Source: Mediterraneibacter catenae (GTDB lineage: Bacteria > Bacillota > Clostridia > Lachnospirales > Lachnospiraceae). Taken from it: a DNA stretch of 64,000 nucleotides. Location: the NCBI RefSeq assembly GCF_008691045.1, contig NZ_VMSO01000014.1, positions 1-64,000 of the forward strand. The letters run 5' to 3'. The notes beneath the pieces are model-generated. The model did not search any database and was not told the DNA's origin. It worked only from the letters and a program-made list of their open reading frames with translations. The position numbers and the translations under genes are program-made. Position 1 is the first letter of the stretch, and each line of letters opens with the position of its first letter. Positions 8,811 to 16,341 of the stretch are shown piece after piece.

Positions 8811-8851
8811 GGAACAGAAACCCCGGAACCGGGAGAAAGGCAGGAGGATAA

Positions 8852-9076
8852 ATGCACATAAGCTATAAACCCCTCTGGCACACGCTGGTTGAGCGCAACA
8901 TGAGGAAAGAGGACTTGCGGATTGCCGCCGGTCTTACCACAAATATGATTGCCAACATGGGTAAGGGAAAAAATATCAGCATGGAAACGCTGGTTCGTAT
9001 CTGCGAAGCCCTGAATTGTGGCATTTTGGATGTGATTGAGCTGGAGCAGGATGAAACTGATAGCAACGGGAAATAA
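8852..9076 (+). CDS. XRE-type HTH regulator of the IME
   Basis: This 74-residue protein is a bare helix-turn-helix domain of the small Cro/CI type (LVERNMRKEDLRIAAGLTTN, then SMETLVRICEALNCGILDVIEL). It would bind DNA as a dimer. The gene lies at the left end of the IME, is read from its own promoter and starts after an AAGGCAGGAGG site. It probably controls IME excision or transfer genes. Confidence 0.85.
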   Translation: MHISYKPLWHTLVERNMRKEDLRIAAGLTTNMIANMGKGKNISMETLVRICEALNCGILDVIELEQDETDSNGK

Positions 9077-9101
9077 GTTAGTTGGCAAAGATAAAAATAT
9101 A

Positions 9102-9129
9102 TTGCTATTAGCAAGAAATATGTTATACT
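9102..9129 (+). promoter_or_regulatory. Promoter with overlapping palindromic operator
   Basis: TTGCTA at 9102-9107 and TATACT at 9124-9129 are 16 bases apart. The -35 box is inside TTGCTATTAGCAA (9102-9114), a perfect 6-base inverted repeat around one T, a likely binding site for one of the flanking HTH proteins. Confidence 0.55.
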
Positions 9130-9162
9130 GAAAAGCAGATTTTCGAGGAAGGCGGTGAGTAG

Positions 9163-9384
9163 ATGGCGGGAAAAAGCAAATACACTTTTGAGAGCAAAAT
9201 TCATGTGTACCGAGCAACCAAGCGAATGACGCAGCAGGAACTTGCCGATTTAGTCGGCGTGTCCCGCCAAACCATTATGCAGCTTGAAAGAAACCGTTAT
9301 AACCCATCTATGCTTTTAGCATACAATATCGCAAAGGTGTTTGATGTAACGATTGAAGATTTATTTGATTTTAGGGAGGTGTAA
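9163..9384 (+). CDS. XRE-type HTH regulator
   Basis: The 73-residue protein has a full helix-turn-helix (YRATKRMTQQELADLVGVSR, then QTIMQLERNRYNPSMLLAYN) and ends FDVTIEDLFDF, the usual end of YgzD-like small regulators. AAGGCGGTGAG precedes ATG 9163. It is followed after two bases by a small membrane protein, a pairing seen in many Firmicutes (HTH gene plus membrane partner). Confidence 0.85.
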   Translation: MAGKSKYTFESKIHVYRATKRMTQQELADLVGVSRQTIMQLERNRYNPSMLLAYNIAKVFDVTIEDLFDFREV

Positions 9385-9386
9385 GC

Positions 9387-9719
9387 GTGAATTTCTTGCA
9401 AGAAATAATTTGGAACGTATTTAATCAACGGATGATTTTAGTTATCGGCGCAGTGGCAGGACTTCCGCTGACACTTATTTTAATTGTTTGTTTCGCAAGG
9501 AAAAAGAATAGAGATGAACGCGGTTGGAAAATTATTGGGAAAGCAAGTGTGATTACATTTGCCTATTTTATGGTTATGGCAAATGTAATTGCAAAAATTG
9601 TCGGTTCATCTGCGTATGAAATAACATATTTATTTTATGCTAATACAATTCAATGGTTATATAACACAATGGCAATCATTGAAATAGTGTCGATACAAAT
9701 CCTCAAGCGAATAGAATGA
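9387..9719 (+). CDS. Small integral membrane protein
   Basis: The 110-residue protein has about three hydrophobic segments (near residues 16-34, 52-70 and 80-102) with a basic loop RKKNRDERGWK. It is coupled to the HTH gene upstream. It resembles the membrane partners of small HTH regulators, but I cannot name a family. The lower GC than the rest of the IME suggests that this gene pair was acquired separately. Confidence 0.6.
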   Translation: MNFLQEIIWNVFNQRMILVIGAVAGLPLTLILIVCFARKKNRDERGWKIIGKASVITFAYFMVMANVIAKIVGSSAYEITYLFYANTIQWLYNTMAIIEIVSIQILKRIE

Positions 9720-9745
9720 TATTTTTAACATGAAGTATGAAATAC

Positions 9746-9774
9746 TTGACATTTAGAAAGAAATATGATATGCT
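9746..9774 (+). promoter_or_regulatory. Consensus-like promoter
   Basis: TTGACA at 9746-9751, a 17-base spacer and TATGCT at 9769-9774, upstream of the gene at 9833. Confidence 0.65.
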
Positions 9775-9832
9775 TCTGCTATGGACATGAAAAGCCACTC
9801 ACAATTATTGTCCAAGGAAAGGAGCGCACAAA

Positions 9833-10024
9833 ATGGCTAAAGAGCGATTTGTAGAAACCTACTCACAAGGAGTGACCAATGTACGGAAAATCATCGTTGA
9901 TACGGAAACCGGCGTGAATTACCTGCTGATTTCTTCCAACATGACAAGCGGCTGCGGTATAGCCGTCCTTGTTGATAAAGACGGGAAGCCCATTGTTACG
10001 CCTATTGACACAGAAAATCAGTAA
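9833..10024 (+). CDS. DUF6440-like small protein
   Basis: This 63-residue protein contains VNYLLISSNMTSGCGIAVLVDKDGKP, the recognisable core of the DUF6440 family found in Firmicutes mobile elements and phages. It is probably a small beta-rich cytoplasmic protein of unknown function. The start follows AAGGAAAGGAG and the gene has its own promoter. Confidence 0.75.
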   Translation: MAKERFVETYSQGVTNVRKIIVDTETGVNYLLISSNMTSGCGIAVLVDKDGKPIVTPIDTENQ

Positions 10025-10139
10025 TTTCAAAGAGAGTTGACAATCATGGGGCGACAGCAAGGAGTGCTGCCGCCCCATGTGAGTATAAATGCAGCCCGTC
10101 AACTATACAAACCTTTTATGGAGGAAAGGGGGAATTTCC

Positions 10140-10586
10140 ATGACCTGTACAGAAGAATACAAAGAGCATATCGAATACACATTCCAAGCCTTTTGTAAAG
10201 TTGTCATACGCAACGCAGCAATTACTGCGGCGAGGACAAGGAGCAGGAAGTACAAAAGAGAAATATCCCTTGAATACCTCACAGATGAAAAACACTACCC
10301 TTTAGGTACAGCAGGAAAAGATTTCCGAGCGCCGGAGCCGGACGAGGAATACATCATCCAGATTTGTGGCGATACGCTCATATTGAACAACGGTTTACTT
10401 GTGGAAGCCCTCTCCCGGTTGCCGGTTTGGAAACAGGAAATGGTTTATCTTTCCTATTTCCGACGTATCCCACAGAGGGAGATCGGCAGGCGATACGGGC
10501 GGAGCCGCAGCGCAGCGGGCTACCATATCCGCAAGGCTATCCGGCAGCTTCACAAAGAAATGGAGGGAATGACGCATGAGGAATAG
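10140..10586 (+). CDS. Sigma-70-like regulator, Tn916 Orf7 type
   Basis: The 148-residue protein has a conserved N-terminus (YKEHIEYTFQAFCKVVIRNAA) and a C-terminal region-4 helix-turn-helix (LPVWKQEMVYLSYFRRIP, then RRYGRSRSAAGYHIRKAI). Proteins of this type regulate transfer genes in Tn916-like elements. ATG 10140 is preferred because GAGGAAAGGGGG lies just upstream. It overlaps the next gene, the usual partner order. Confidence 0.85.
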   Translation: MTCTEEYKEHIEYTFQAFCKVVIRNAAITAARTRSRKYKREISLEYLTDEKHYPLGTAGKDFRAPEPDEEYIIQICGDTLILNNGLLVEALSRLPVWKQEMVYLSYFRRIPQREIGRRYGRSRSAAGYHIRKAIRQLHKEMEGMTHEE

Positions 10587-10782
10587 CAGACTTCTCCCCT
10601 ATGAAACCATCGTACAGGCTACCACCGGCGAGCCGGAAGCGGTCAACGCTGTTTTACAGCACTATGGGCGCTACATACGCTTTTCGGCTCTTGTGGATGG
10701 ACAAGTAGACAAAGATGCAGAGGACTATATCACGCAGATACTACTTGCGGCGGTACTCAAGTTTCGCTTCATAACTGAATAA
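10576..10782 (+). CDS. Helix-turn-helix protein, Tn916 Orf8 type
   Basis: The 68-residue protein has the family pattern LPYETIVQATTGEPEAVNAVLQHYG...EDYITQILLAAVLKFRF. It overlaps the sigma-like gene by 11 bases and is coupled to it. In Tn916 the equivalent gene works with Orf7 in the transfer regulatory circuit. The end is followed by a two-way terminator. Confidence 0.8.
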   Translation: MRNSRLLPYETIVQATTGEPEAVNAVLQHYGRYIRFSALVDGQVDKDAEDYITQILLAAVLKFRFITE

Positions 10783-10794
10783 GGAAAGCCAAAG

Positions 10795-10834
10795 CTGCCG
10801 TTGCAGGAACACTCATTCCCACAACGGCAGTTTT
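10795..10834. terminator. Bidirectional terminator
   Basis: CTGCCGTTG at 10795-10803 pairs with CAACGGCAG at 10822-10830, with a T-run on the plus side (TTTTCATTTT) and A-rich sequence on the other. It separates the convergent genes ending at 10782 and 10834. Confidence 0.75.
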
Positions 10835-11646
10835 CATTTTCTCTTGCGCCGGAAGTTGAAGGGGCTGTTTTTGATGTTCGGGGATTTTGAAAGTATCCTT
10901 TTCAGTATCTTCTGTTCATCCGGCGGCAGCTTGTAAAAGTCAATACCGAGCATATTGAAAATGACCGCCCACACCTTTCCGAGATAATCCCCGGAAGATT
11001 GAATAGCCTTTCGGATTTCCAGAGCCATCTTCTTTGCAACGGAATAATCCGGTGTGCTGTCAATGTCATGCTCATGGGCTTTCCGTATGTCGTGGAGAAT
11101 GGCGTCCCATGTTTTGTGCGTCACATGACAGAAGAAATCTTCTTCCTTTACCTCTGCGGCAAGGATGGTCTTTGAATAGAAATCATTTTCCGCCTGCTTG
11201 TATTTCTGGATGATGGTCTGCCGCTGTTCTTCCAAAGTCTCATACAGGGTGCGAAAGGTGGAGGTTGCATGACCGTCTATGTATATCTCCGTGTCGGTCA
11301 TAAGCTGCTCAAATTTATCGTTGGTAGCAATCTCACACAGGAGCCGGTTGTTGATACGGCCACTCTTTAGCAGCGCCACCATTTCATCATTCAGGTGCAG
11401 TTCCATCAGGGGCGTGTTTATCTGCTCCCGGTTTTCTGTCCGGCAGAACAGATAATCAAGAGATACCTCATAAAAATCCGCCAGCGTGACAAGGTTGCCG
11501 TGGTTGATTTCCTTATTGTCGTTGGCTTCATAACTGGCGAGGGCTGACTTTGAAATGCCGGTTTGCTGCGCCAGTTCTTCCAGATTTAAGCCTTTATCCT
11601 TGCGTAACTCCCAAAGGCGTTCCTGTATGGTAGTCGCTTTCAGCAT
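10834..11646 (-). CDS. XRE-family regulator with long C-terminal domain
   Basis: The 270-residue protein has an N-terminal helix-turn-helix (LRKDKGLNLEELAQQTGISK, then SALASYEANDNKEINHGNLV) and a C-terminal domain of about 200 residues without an obvious enzyme motif. The start codon at 11646 follows AAAGGAGTGAG. It is read opposite to the replication and mobilisation operon and probably represses it. Such regulators are common at this point in Tn4451/Tn1549-related mobilizable elements. Confidence 0.85.
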   Translation of the reverse strand: MLKATTIQERLWELRKDKGLNLEELAQQTGISKSALASYEANDNKEINHGNLVTLADFYEVSLDYLFCRTENREQINTPLMELHLNDEMVALLKSGRINNRLLCEIATNDKFEQLMTDTEIYIDGHATSTFRTLYETLEEQRQTIIQKYKQAENDFYSKTILAAEVKEEDFFCHVTHKTWDAILHDIRKAHEHDIDSTPDYSVAKKMALEIRKAIQSSGDYLGKVWAVIFNMLGIDFYKLPPDEQKILKRILSKSPNIKNSPFNFRRKRK

Positions 11647-11778
11647 AGGGCGCTCACTCCTTTCCGGCGGCTGTTTTCCTGCCGCTAACTGGATTATACC
11701 ATACTTTCCATAATCGTGGAAATTTCCGTTTTTCGCCCCGAAATCCTACTTTGTGGATATACGGCACAGGGAACAAAA

Positions 11779-11862
11779 ATGTTCTATGATACAGGTAGTT
11801 CATCGATGGATTATTCCAATCGAATGACCGGCCTGTATGGGATATGCTCCCCGGCGATGTAG
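11779..11862 (+). CDS. Putative 27-residue leader peptide
   Basis: The frame starts MFYDTGSSSMDYSNRMTG and ends SPAM, with AGGGA upstream. The Ser/Met-rich sequence and its place in the control region suggest a leader peptide or a remnant. It is too short to be certain from one sequence. Confidence 0.3.
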   Translation: MFYDTGSSSMDYSNRMTGLYGICSPAM

Positions 11863-11979
11863 CGCAACGACTTGCGGCAGGGAAATGGAGGAACCCTGAC
11901 CGCAACGAGCGTACCAAAGGGAGCGAAACGCCGTTGTGAGAGCCAGGGGCAGGAACGACATCAGGGAGAACCGGCGAAA

Positions 11980-12042
11980 ATGAACACCGAATTGATACCG
12001 AAACACTACCATCCGATAGGGCGTAGTCTACCCTATCCGTAA
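11980..12042 (+). CDS. Putative 20-residue leader peptide
   Basis: The frame is MNTELIPKHYHPIGRSLPYP, with CAGGGAGAA upstream. It could be a leader peptide controlling the downstream operon. Support is limited to the start context. Confidence 0.3.
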   Translation: MNTELIPKHYHPIGRSLPYP

Positions 12043-12179
12043 TACTACGGGGGATTTCCGGGCGGTTCTATGGCCGCTTTTTCCCTGAAAATCGCCCCGA
12101 AACACGACACTAAAATCTGCTATCCGTCTATTGCGGCTGTTACGGCTGAAATGGGCGGATTTTTGTTTAAGGAGGCACC

Positions 12180-12371
12180 ATGCCGAGAATGCCGAAAAAG
12201 AGGAAGCTGGAACTGTCCTTCTTCCTCAATGAACGGGGGCGGGTAACGTACAACGACCTTTGCCGGAAATGTCAGCGTACTTGCAAGCAGAGTTTCCGGG
12301 CGGTCATTGTGGACTGCCCCCATTATCTTTCCAAACGCTCAAAACGAAAAGTAAAGGAGGACACCGATTGA
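12180..12371 (+). CDS. Small conserved IME protein with cysteine knuckle
   Basis: The 63-residue basic protein (MPRMPKKRKLELSFFLNERG) has CRKCQRTCKQS near residue 29 and a further Cys-Pro-His, so a small zinc-binding fold is possible. AAGGAGGCACC precedes the start. It ends one base before the next gene and heads the replication/mobilisation operon. Function unknown. Confidence 0.6.
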   Translation: MPRMPKKRKLELSFFLNERGRVTYNDLCRKCQRTCKQSFRAVIVDCPHYLSKRSKRKVKEDTD

Positions 12372-12710
12372 ATGGAAGTTGAATTTATGACCGCAGACAC
12401 CACCCTGCCGCCCTGTATGCCGCTGCCGAGAGCCATGCTGCGGCTCCCGATCAGCAGCACCGCCAAGGTCATGTACGCCCGGATGTTGGATATTGTTTTC
12501 CTGTCCGGCATAGAGGACACCAACGGGATTTTATTTATCCATTTCCCCATCGTGGAACTGGCGGCGGCACTTGCCCGCAGCACCATGACCGTGAAGCGTT
12601 CCCTGAATGAATTGGAGGACGCCGGACTGATACTGCGGGTGCGTCAGGGCTTCGGGGAACCCAACAAGATATATGTACTCATTCCCAAGAAGGAGGACAG
12701 CCGCTTATGA
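12372..12710 (+). CDS. Short RepA-like winged-helix protein
   Basis: The 112-residue protein has MPLPRAMLRLPISSTAKVMY, a short version of the RepA_N N-terminus (compare the ICE RepA at 2537), followed by a winged helix (VELAAALARSTMTVKRSLNE, then LEDAGLILRVRQGFGEPNKIY). It lacks the C-terminal domain. It is probably an IME replication initiator or regulator acting with the CHC2 and VirE-like proteins downstream. It overlaps the next gene by four bases. Confidence 0.75.
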   Translation: MEVEFMTADTTLPPCMPLPRAMLRLPISSTAKVMYARMLDIVFLSGIEDTNGILFIHFPIVELAAALARSTMTVKRSLNELEDAGLILRVRQGFGEPNKIYVLIPKKEDSRL

Positions 12711-13006
12711 ATGAAAAGCTGGAAGCACTCAATCAGGAGATAGAGAAAACGGAAAAGAAGCTGCGCTGGGCGCAACAGGAGGAAAAGCGTCTGACCCATC
12801 AGGCCAAGGCGCTGACCCGGAAGGAACGGACGCATCGGCTTTGCACCAGAGCCGCCATGCTGGAAAGCTACCTTCCCCACCCAGAAGCCATCACGGATGA
12901 ACAGGTCAGTCTATTCTTGAAGCTGCTGTTCCACAAAGACAGCACCCGTCAGCTTATGGAAAAAGTGTTTGCCGGAAACGGCACAGAGAAGGAGGGCGCA
13001 GAATGA
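12707..13006 (+). CDS. DUF3847 family protein
   Basis: The 99-residue protein starts with a coiled coil (LEALNQEIEKTEKKLRWAQQ) followed by basic KALTRKERTHRLCTRAAMLE, the DUF3847 signature, known from mobilizable elements just upstream of MobA/MobL genes. A role as a relaxosome accessory is inferred from position. It overlaps genes on both sides by four bases. Confidence 0.8.
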   Translation: MNEKLEALNQEIEKTEKKLRWAQQEEKRLTHQAKALTRKERTHRLCTRAAMLESYLPHPEAITDEQVSLFLKLLFHKDSTRQLMEKVFAGNGTEKEGAE

Positions 13007-13323
13007 AGATGAATTTTTCTAAAGACGAGTTGGCTATGGTCTATCAGTACGCCGCCGGTACAAAAGAGGACACCCTTGCGGGGCTGAAAGAAATCGTGCC
13101 GGTTATCCGTGACCGGCAGACAAGGGATATTGTGGAGAATACCATCCGAAAGCTGGACGCCATCCCGGAGCCGGAGTGCCGCCGCTTTATCGCTGATACG
13201 AAGCAGCGGTTTATCCAGAATCGGGACAATTCCATCCGGCGCAGGCTTGCCGAAGCCAAGGCACAGGCGAGGACGAAAAAGCCACATCCCAAGAGAAAAG
13301 AGCCAGACCGGGAACGGTCATAA
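13003..13323 (+). CDS. Mobilisation-operon accessory protein
   Basis: The 106-residue protein is largely helical (MNFSKDELAMVYQYAAGTKE...) with a very basic tail (KAQARTKKPHPKRKEPDRER). It somewhat resembles the transposon-transfer assisting family (compare 32628-32840 in the ICE) at its N-terminus. The basic tail could bind DNA. It overlaps the DUF3847 gene. Confidence 0.6.
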   Translation: MKMNFSKDELAMVYQYAAGTKEDTLAGLKEIVPVIRDRQTRDIVENTIRKLDAIPEPECRRFIADTKQRFIQNRDNSIRRRLAEAKAQARTKKPHPKRKEPDRERS

Positions 13324-13657
13324 TCGCTTTCAGAGCCGCAACCCGTGGACTGCCCCTCTGAAAGAGGGCGCAACTATACACCACCTGAAGGTAGTGTGTT
13401 GCGCCCTGCCGGGGGCTTCCTGCGGAAAGCGGATGATTGCCCGCAGCGTTCCGGCTCCTGTCAATCATCACAGGGGAAGCTACACTTCCCCTGCGCTGGC
13501 TGTCGCCAGCTACCCCTTTGTGGACTTGCCGCCCGGAAACACCTTGCGCTACAAGCTGTTCCCGTCCAGCAAGTTTACAATTCATCTATTCCCAAAGGCA
13601 GCCGGTCATAGTATAATAGAGCCAACGACAAATATACTTTTAGGGGGATATAGCAAT
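13324..13657. other. Hairpin-rich intergenic region, oriT candidate of the IME
   Basis: Three consecutive hairpins are seen: AGGGCGCAAC (13365-13374) with GTTGCGCCCT (13398-13407), with extra inner pairing of ACAC/GTGT; CAGGGGAAG (13471-13479) with CTTCCCCTG (13485-13493); and GCTGGC (13495-13500) with GCCAGC (13505-13510). No gene is supported. It lies about 0.5 kb upstream of the relaxase gene, where oriT is often found. Confidence 0.5.
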
Positions 13658-13849
13658 ATGAAAAGCAATAGATACTTAACTATTGGCTTATTAACAGGAT
13701 TTATTGTCGGTGGTTGCATAGGTGTATTGGCATGGGCGTTTTTGAAAAATCTTTTTGCTATTCCTATTTGTGCAGGTATCGGAATGTTGATTGGAATTGT
13801 TATAGGTACATTGATTGATTATGAAAAAAATAATCATCAAGAGAAATAG
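13658..13849 (+). CDS. Small two-segment membrane protein
   Basis: The 63-residue protein (MKSNRYLTIGLLTGFIVGGC...) has two glycine-rich membrane segments near residues 8-28 and 33-53 and a short charged tail. AGGGGGATA lies upstream of ATG 13658. It is clearly richer in AT than the genes on either side, so it looks like a small late insertion between the accessory genes and the relaxase. Function unknown. Confidence 0.6.
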   Translation: MKSNRYLTIGLLTGFIVGGCIGVLAWAFLKNLFAIPICAGIGMLIGIVIGTLIDYEKNNHQEK

Positions 13850-14035
13850 CAAAAATGTATAATGCCTTAAAGGGGAAAATAAAAATTTATCGTGCTATCC
13901 ATCATCGGGCCAACCTGACCCGAACTTTCAAAACTGAATACCAGCCGCCCACCGGCGGCACCACCGAGCAGGAAATCTTGAAACAGGTTCCCTGCTCTTT
14001 TTATGCCCGGACGCCGGGAGAAAGGAGGACACTGC

Positions 14036-15625
14036 TTGCCATGCCCGCACTTTGATGTGAAAATCATCCAGCGCAGCAAGCGCCAGTCAGCCGTTGCGTC
14101 TGCCGCCTACCAGAGCGGGGAACGGCTGTTTTCTGAATACGACCAGAAGCAGAAATACTATTCCCATAAAAGCGAAATCGTCCACACCGAAATCATGCTG
14201 CCGCCCCATGCCCCGCCGGAGTACGCAGACCGGAATACCTTGTGGAACGCCGCCGAAGCCATTGAAAAACAATGGAACTCCCAGCTTGCCCGGAGGTTCG
14301 TGCTTGCCATACCGAGGGAACTTCCCCCGGAACAGTACGCCGACCTTATCCGGGACTACTGCCGGGAGTTTTTCGTTTCCAAGGGCATGATTGCCGACTT
14401 TGCCATCCATGACAAGGGGGACGGAAATCCCCACGCCCACATCCTTCTTACCATGCGGGCGATGGACGAAACCGGGAAATGGCTCTCCAAGAGCCGGAAG
14501 GTCTACGACCTTGACGAGAACGGCGAGCGTATCCGGCTTGCGTCCGGCAGATGGAAAAGCCACAAGGAGGACACCGTGGACTGGAACGACCAGAAGTACG
14601 CCGAGATATGGCGGCAGGGTTGGGCTGACACGGCAAACCGCTATCTGGAAGCCATCGGCAGCCCGGAGCGCCTTGACCTTCGCTCCTATGCCCGACAGGG
14701 GATTGATAAAATCCCCACCGTCCACATGGGGCCAGCGGTCAGCCAGTTGGAGAAGAAAGGCATACAGACCAACATCGGCAACCTGAACCGGGACATCAAA
14801 GCCGCCAATTCCCTCATGCAGTCTATCCGGCAGATGGTACGCAGCTTAAAAGGCTGGCTATCCGGCCTGAAAGAGAAAAAGGCGGCGCTGCTGGAAGCGC
14901 TGGAACAGGCCAAGGAGCCGACCATCCCCGAACTGCTTTCCCAGTATCTGGATAAGCGGAGCGAGGAACGTACCGGCTGGACTTCCAAGGGGAAGCTAAA
15001 AGGAACCGTTGGCGATTTCAACAAGGTCATGGAAGCCCTGGACTTCCTGCGGCAGAAAGAGATTTCCACCGTGGAGAGCCTTGACGCCTATCTGGATGAA
15101 GCCAGCGCACAGGCCGTTTCCATCCGTGAGGAAATCAGGCCGATGGAGAAACGTGTGAAAGAGATTGACCGGCTGCTTTTCCATATCGGGAACTTTGAAG
15201 CAAACAAGCCGGTTCATGCGAAATATGCCGCTATCCGCTGGAAGAAACCCAAGGAGAAATATGCCGCCGACCATAAGGAGGAACTGGACGCCTACAACGC
15301 TGCCCTGCGGTATTTCAAGGTTCACCTTGATGGGACGAAGTACAGCACGAAGAAGCTGGCCGGGGAACAGGCACAGCTTTCAGAGAATATCGCTTCCAAG
15401 ATGGAAGCACTGACTGCCGTACAGGAGGATGTAAAGATTTTGCGGGATGTGCGCCACTGGCTCAATCAGGTTTTGCCATCCGAGCAGTACCGCCAGACCG
15501 CAGAGCCGGGAAAGAAACCGTCCATCCAGCAGGCGGTCAAAGGCCGGGAGCAGCGTATCCGGGAGGAACAGGCAGAGAAACGCCAGACGCCCCGCCGCCA
15601 GCAAAAACAGGATATGGAACTTTAA
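14036..15625 (+). CDS. mobA: MobA/MobL family relaxase of the IME
   Basis: The 529-residue protein nicks oriT and leads the transferred strand. The N-terminus HFDVKIIQRSKRQSAVASAA followed by YQSGERLFSEY is typical of MobA/MobL, and the metal-binding motif NPHAHILLTMR lies near residue 130. The C-terminal part is a long coiled coil. The start is TTG 14036 with AAAGGAGG seven bases upstream; the ATG at 14003 overlaps the binding site and gives a non-family N-terminus. It is transferred through the ICE-encoded channel (inference). Confidence 0.9.
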   Translation: MPCPHFDVKIIQRSKRQSAVASAAYQSGERLFSEYDQKQKYYSHKSEIVHTEIMLPPHAPPEYADRNTLWNAAEAIEKQWNSQLARRFVLAIPRELPPEQYADLIRDYCREFFVSKGMIADFAIHDKGDGNPHAHILLTMRAMDETGKWLSKSRKVYDLDENGERIRLASGRWKSHKEDTVDWNDQKYAEIWRQGWADTANRYLEAIGSPERLDLRSYARQGIDKIPTVHMGPAVSQLEKKGIQTNIGNLNRDIKAANSLMQSIRQMVRSLKGWLSGLKEKKAALLEALEQAKEPTIPELLSQYLDKRSEERTGWTSKGKLKGTVGDFNKVMEALDFLRQKEISTVESLDAYLDEASAQAVSIREEIRPMEKRVKEIDRLLFHIGNFEANKPVHAKYAAIRWKKPKEKYAADHKEELDAYNAALRYFKVHLDGTKYSTKKLAGEQAQLSENIASKMEALTAVQEDVKILRDVRHWLNQVLPSEQYRQTAEPGKKPSIQQAVKGREQRIREEQAEKRQTPRRQQKQDMEL

Positions 15626-15696
15626 CCAATCAGGCGTTTGCCATTTTCCCCGTGAGAATGACAGGCGCTTTTCTTATTTTCAGGAGGATTTGCCTA

Positions 15697-16341
15697 TTGA
15701 ACGTATTTGAAGCCGTGAAGCAGTCTGTTACCACCCGGCAGGCCGCCGAGCATTACGGTATCCGGGTAGGAAGAAACGGGATGTGCCGCTGCCCCTTCCA
15801 TGACGATAAAACCCCCAGCATGAAGGTTGACCGGCGCTTCCACTGTTTCGGCTGTCAGGTAGACGGGGATGTGATTGACTTTGTTTCCCGTCTGGAAAAC
15901 GTCAGCCCCAAGGAAGCCGCCCTCATGCTGGCGCAGGACTTCTCCATCCTCTATGAGGATAAGGAGCCGCCAAGCAGGAGCCGCCGCCCCCAGCCCCGGC
16001 AGGAAAGCCCGGAGCAGCAATTTAAGCGCATGGAGCGCCACTGTTTCCGGGTACTGTCCGATTATCACAATCTGTTGCGCCGCTGGAAGCGGGACTATGC
16101 CCCCAAGACGCCGGAGGAGGAATGGCACCCGCTTTTCGTGGAAGCCTTGCAGAAACAATCCCATGTGGAATATCTGCTGGATGTGCTGCTGTTCTCCGAC
16201 ATAGGGGAACGGGCTGCCCTGATTGCCAGCTACGGAAAGGAAGTGAGGAACCTTGAACGGAGAATGGCAGACCTTGCCGCCAGAACTGCGGCAGGCCGTG
16301 ACGGACACCATAGAAGCCGCACCCCCGCCCCGGAGCGTTGA
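15697..16341 (+). CDS. CHC2 zinc-finger (DnaG-type) protein
   Basis: The 214-residue protein has the primase zinc finger CRCPFHDDKTPSMKV and FHCFGCQVDGDVIDFV (about residues 30-65), as in DnaG, but no TOPRIM catalytic domain, so it is a DNA-binding partner rather than a full primase. TTG 15697 follows AGGAGG at 15682-15687. It overlaps the VirE-like ATPase gene by 89 bases; the two probably work as primase-helicase accessory proteins in IME replication. Confidence 0.87.
   Translation: MNVFEAVKQSVTTRQAAEHYGIRVGRNGMCRCPFHDDKTPSMKVDRRFHCFGCQVDGDVIDFVSRLENVSPKEAALMLAQDFSILYEDKEPPSRSRRPQPRQESPEQQFKRMERHCFRVLSDYHNLLRRWKRDYAPKTPEEEWHPLFVEALQKQSHVEYLLDVLLFSDIGERAALIASYGKEVRNLERRMADLAARTAAGRDGHHRSRTPAPER

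Larger units (their letters stand above)
11647..12179. other. 533-base control region of the IME
   Basis: No long gene lies here. The region separates the minus-strand regulator from the plus-strand replication operon and so must contain both promoters. Two short plus-strand frames with plausible ribosome binding sites are seen (11779-11862, 27 codons; 11980-12042, 20 codons). Confidence 0.5.

Noticed and set aside
13109-13849. 246-codon frame overlapping the accessory gene and the membrane protein
   Set aside because: Only its last 63 codons (13658-13849) have a good start site and protein-like sequence; the rest is out-of-frame reading of the gene at 13003 and the hairpin region.
14087-14725. 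Long minus-strand frame opposite the MobA/MobL relaxase
   Set aside because: It is a shadow of the high-GC relaxase gene, with no family likeness and no ribosome binding site.
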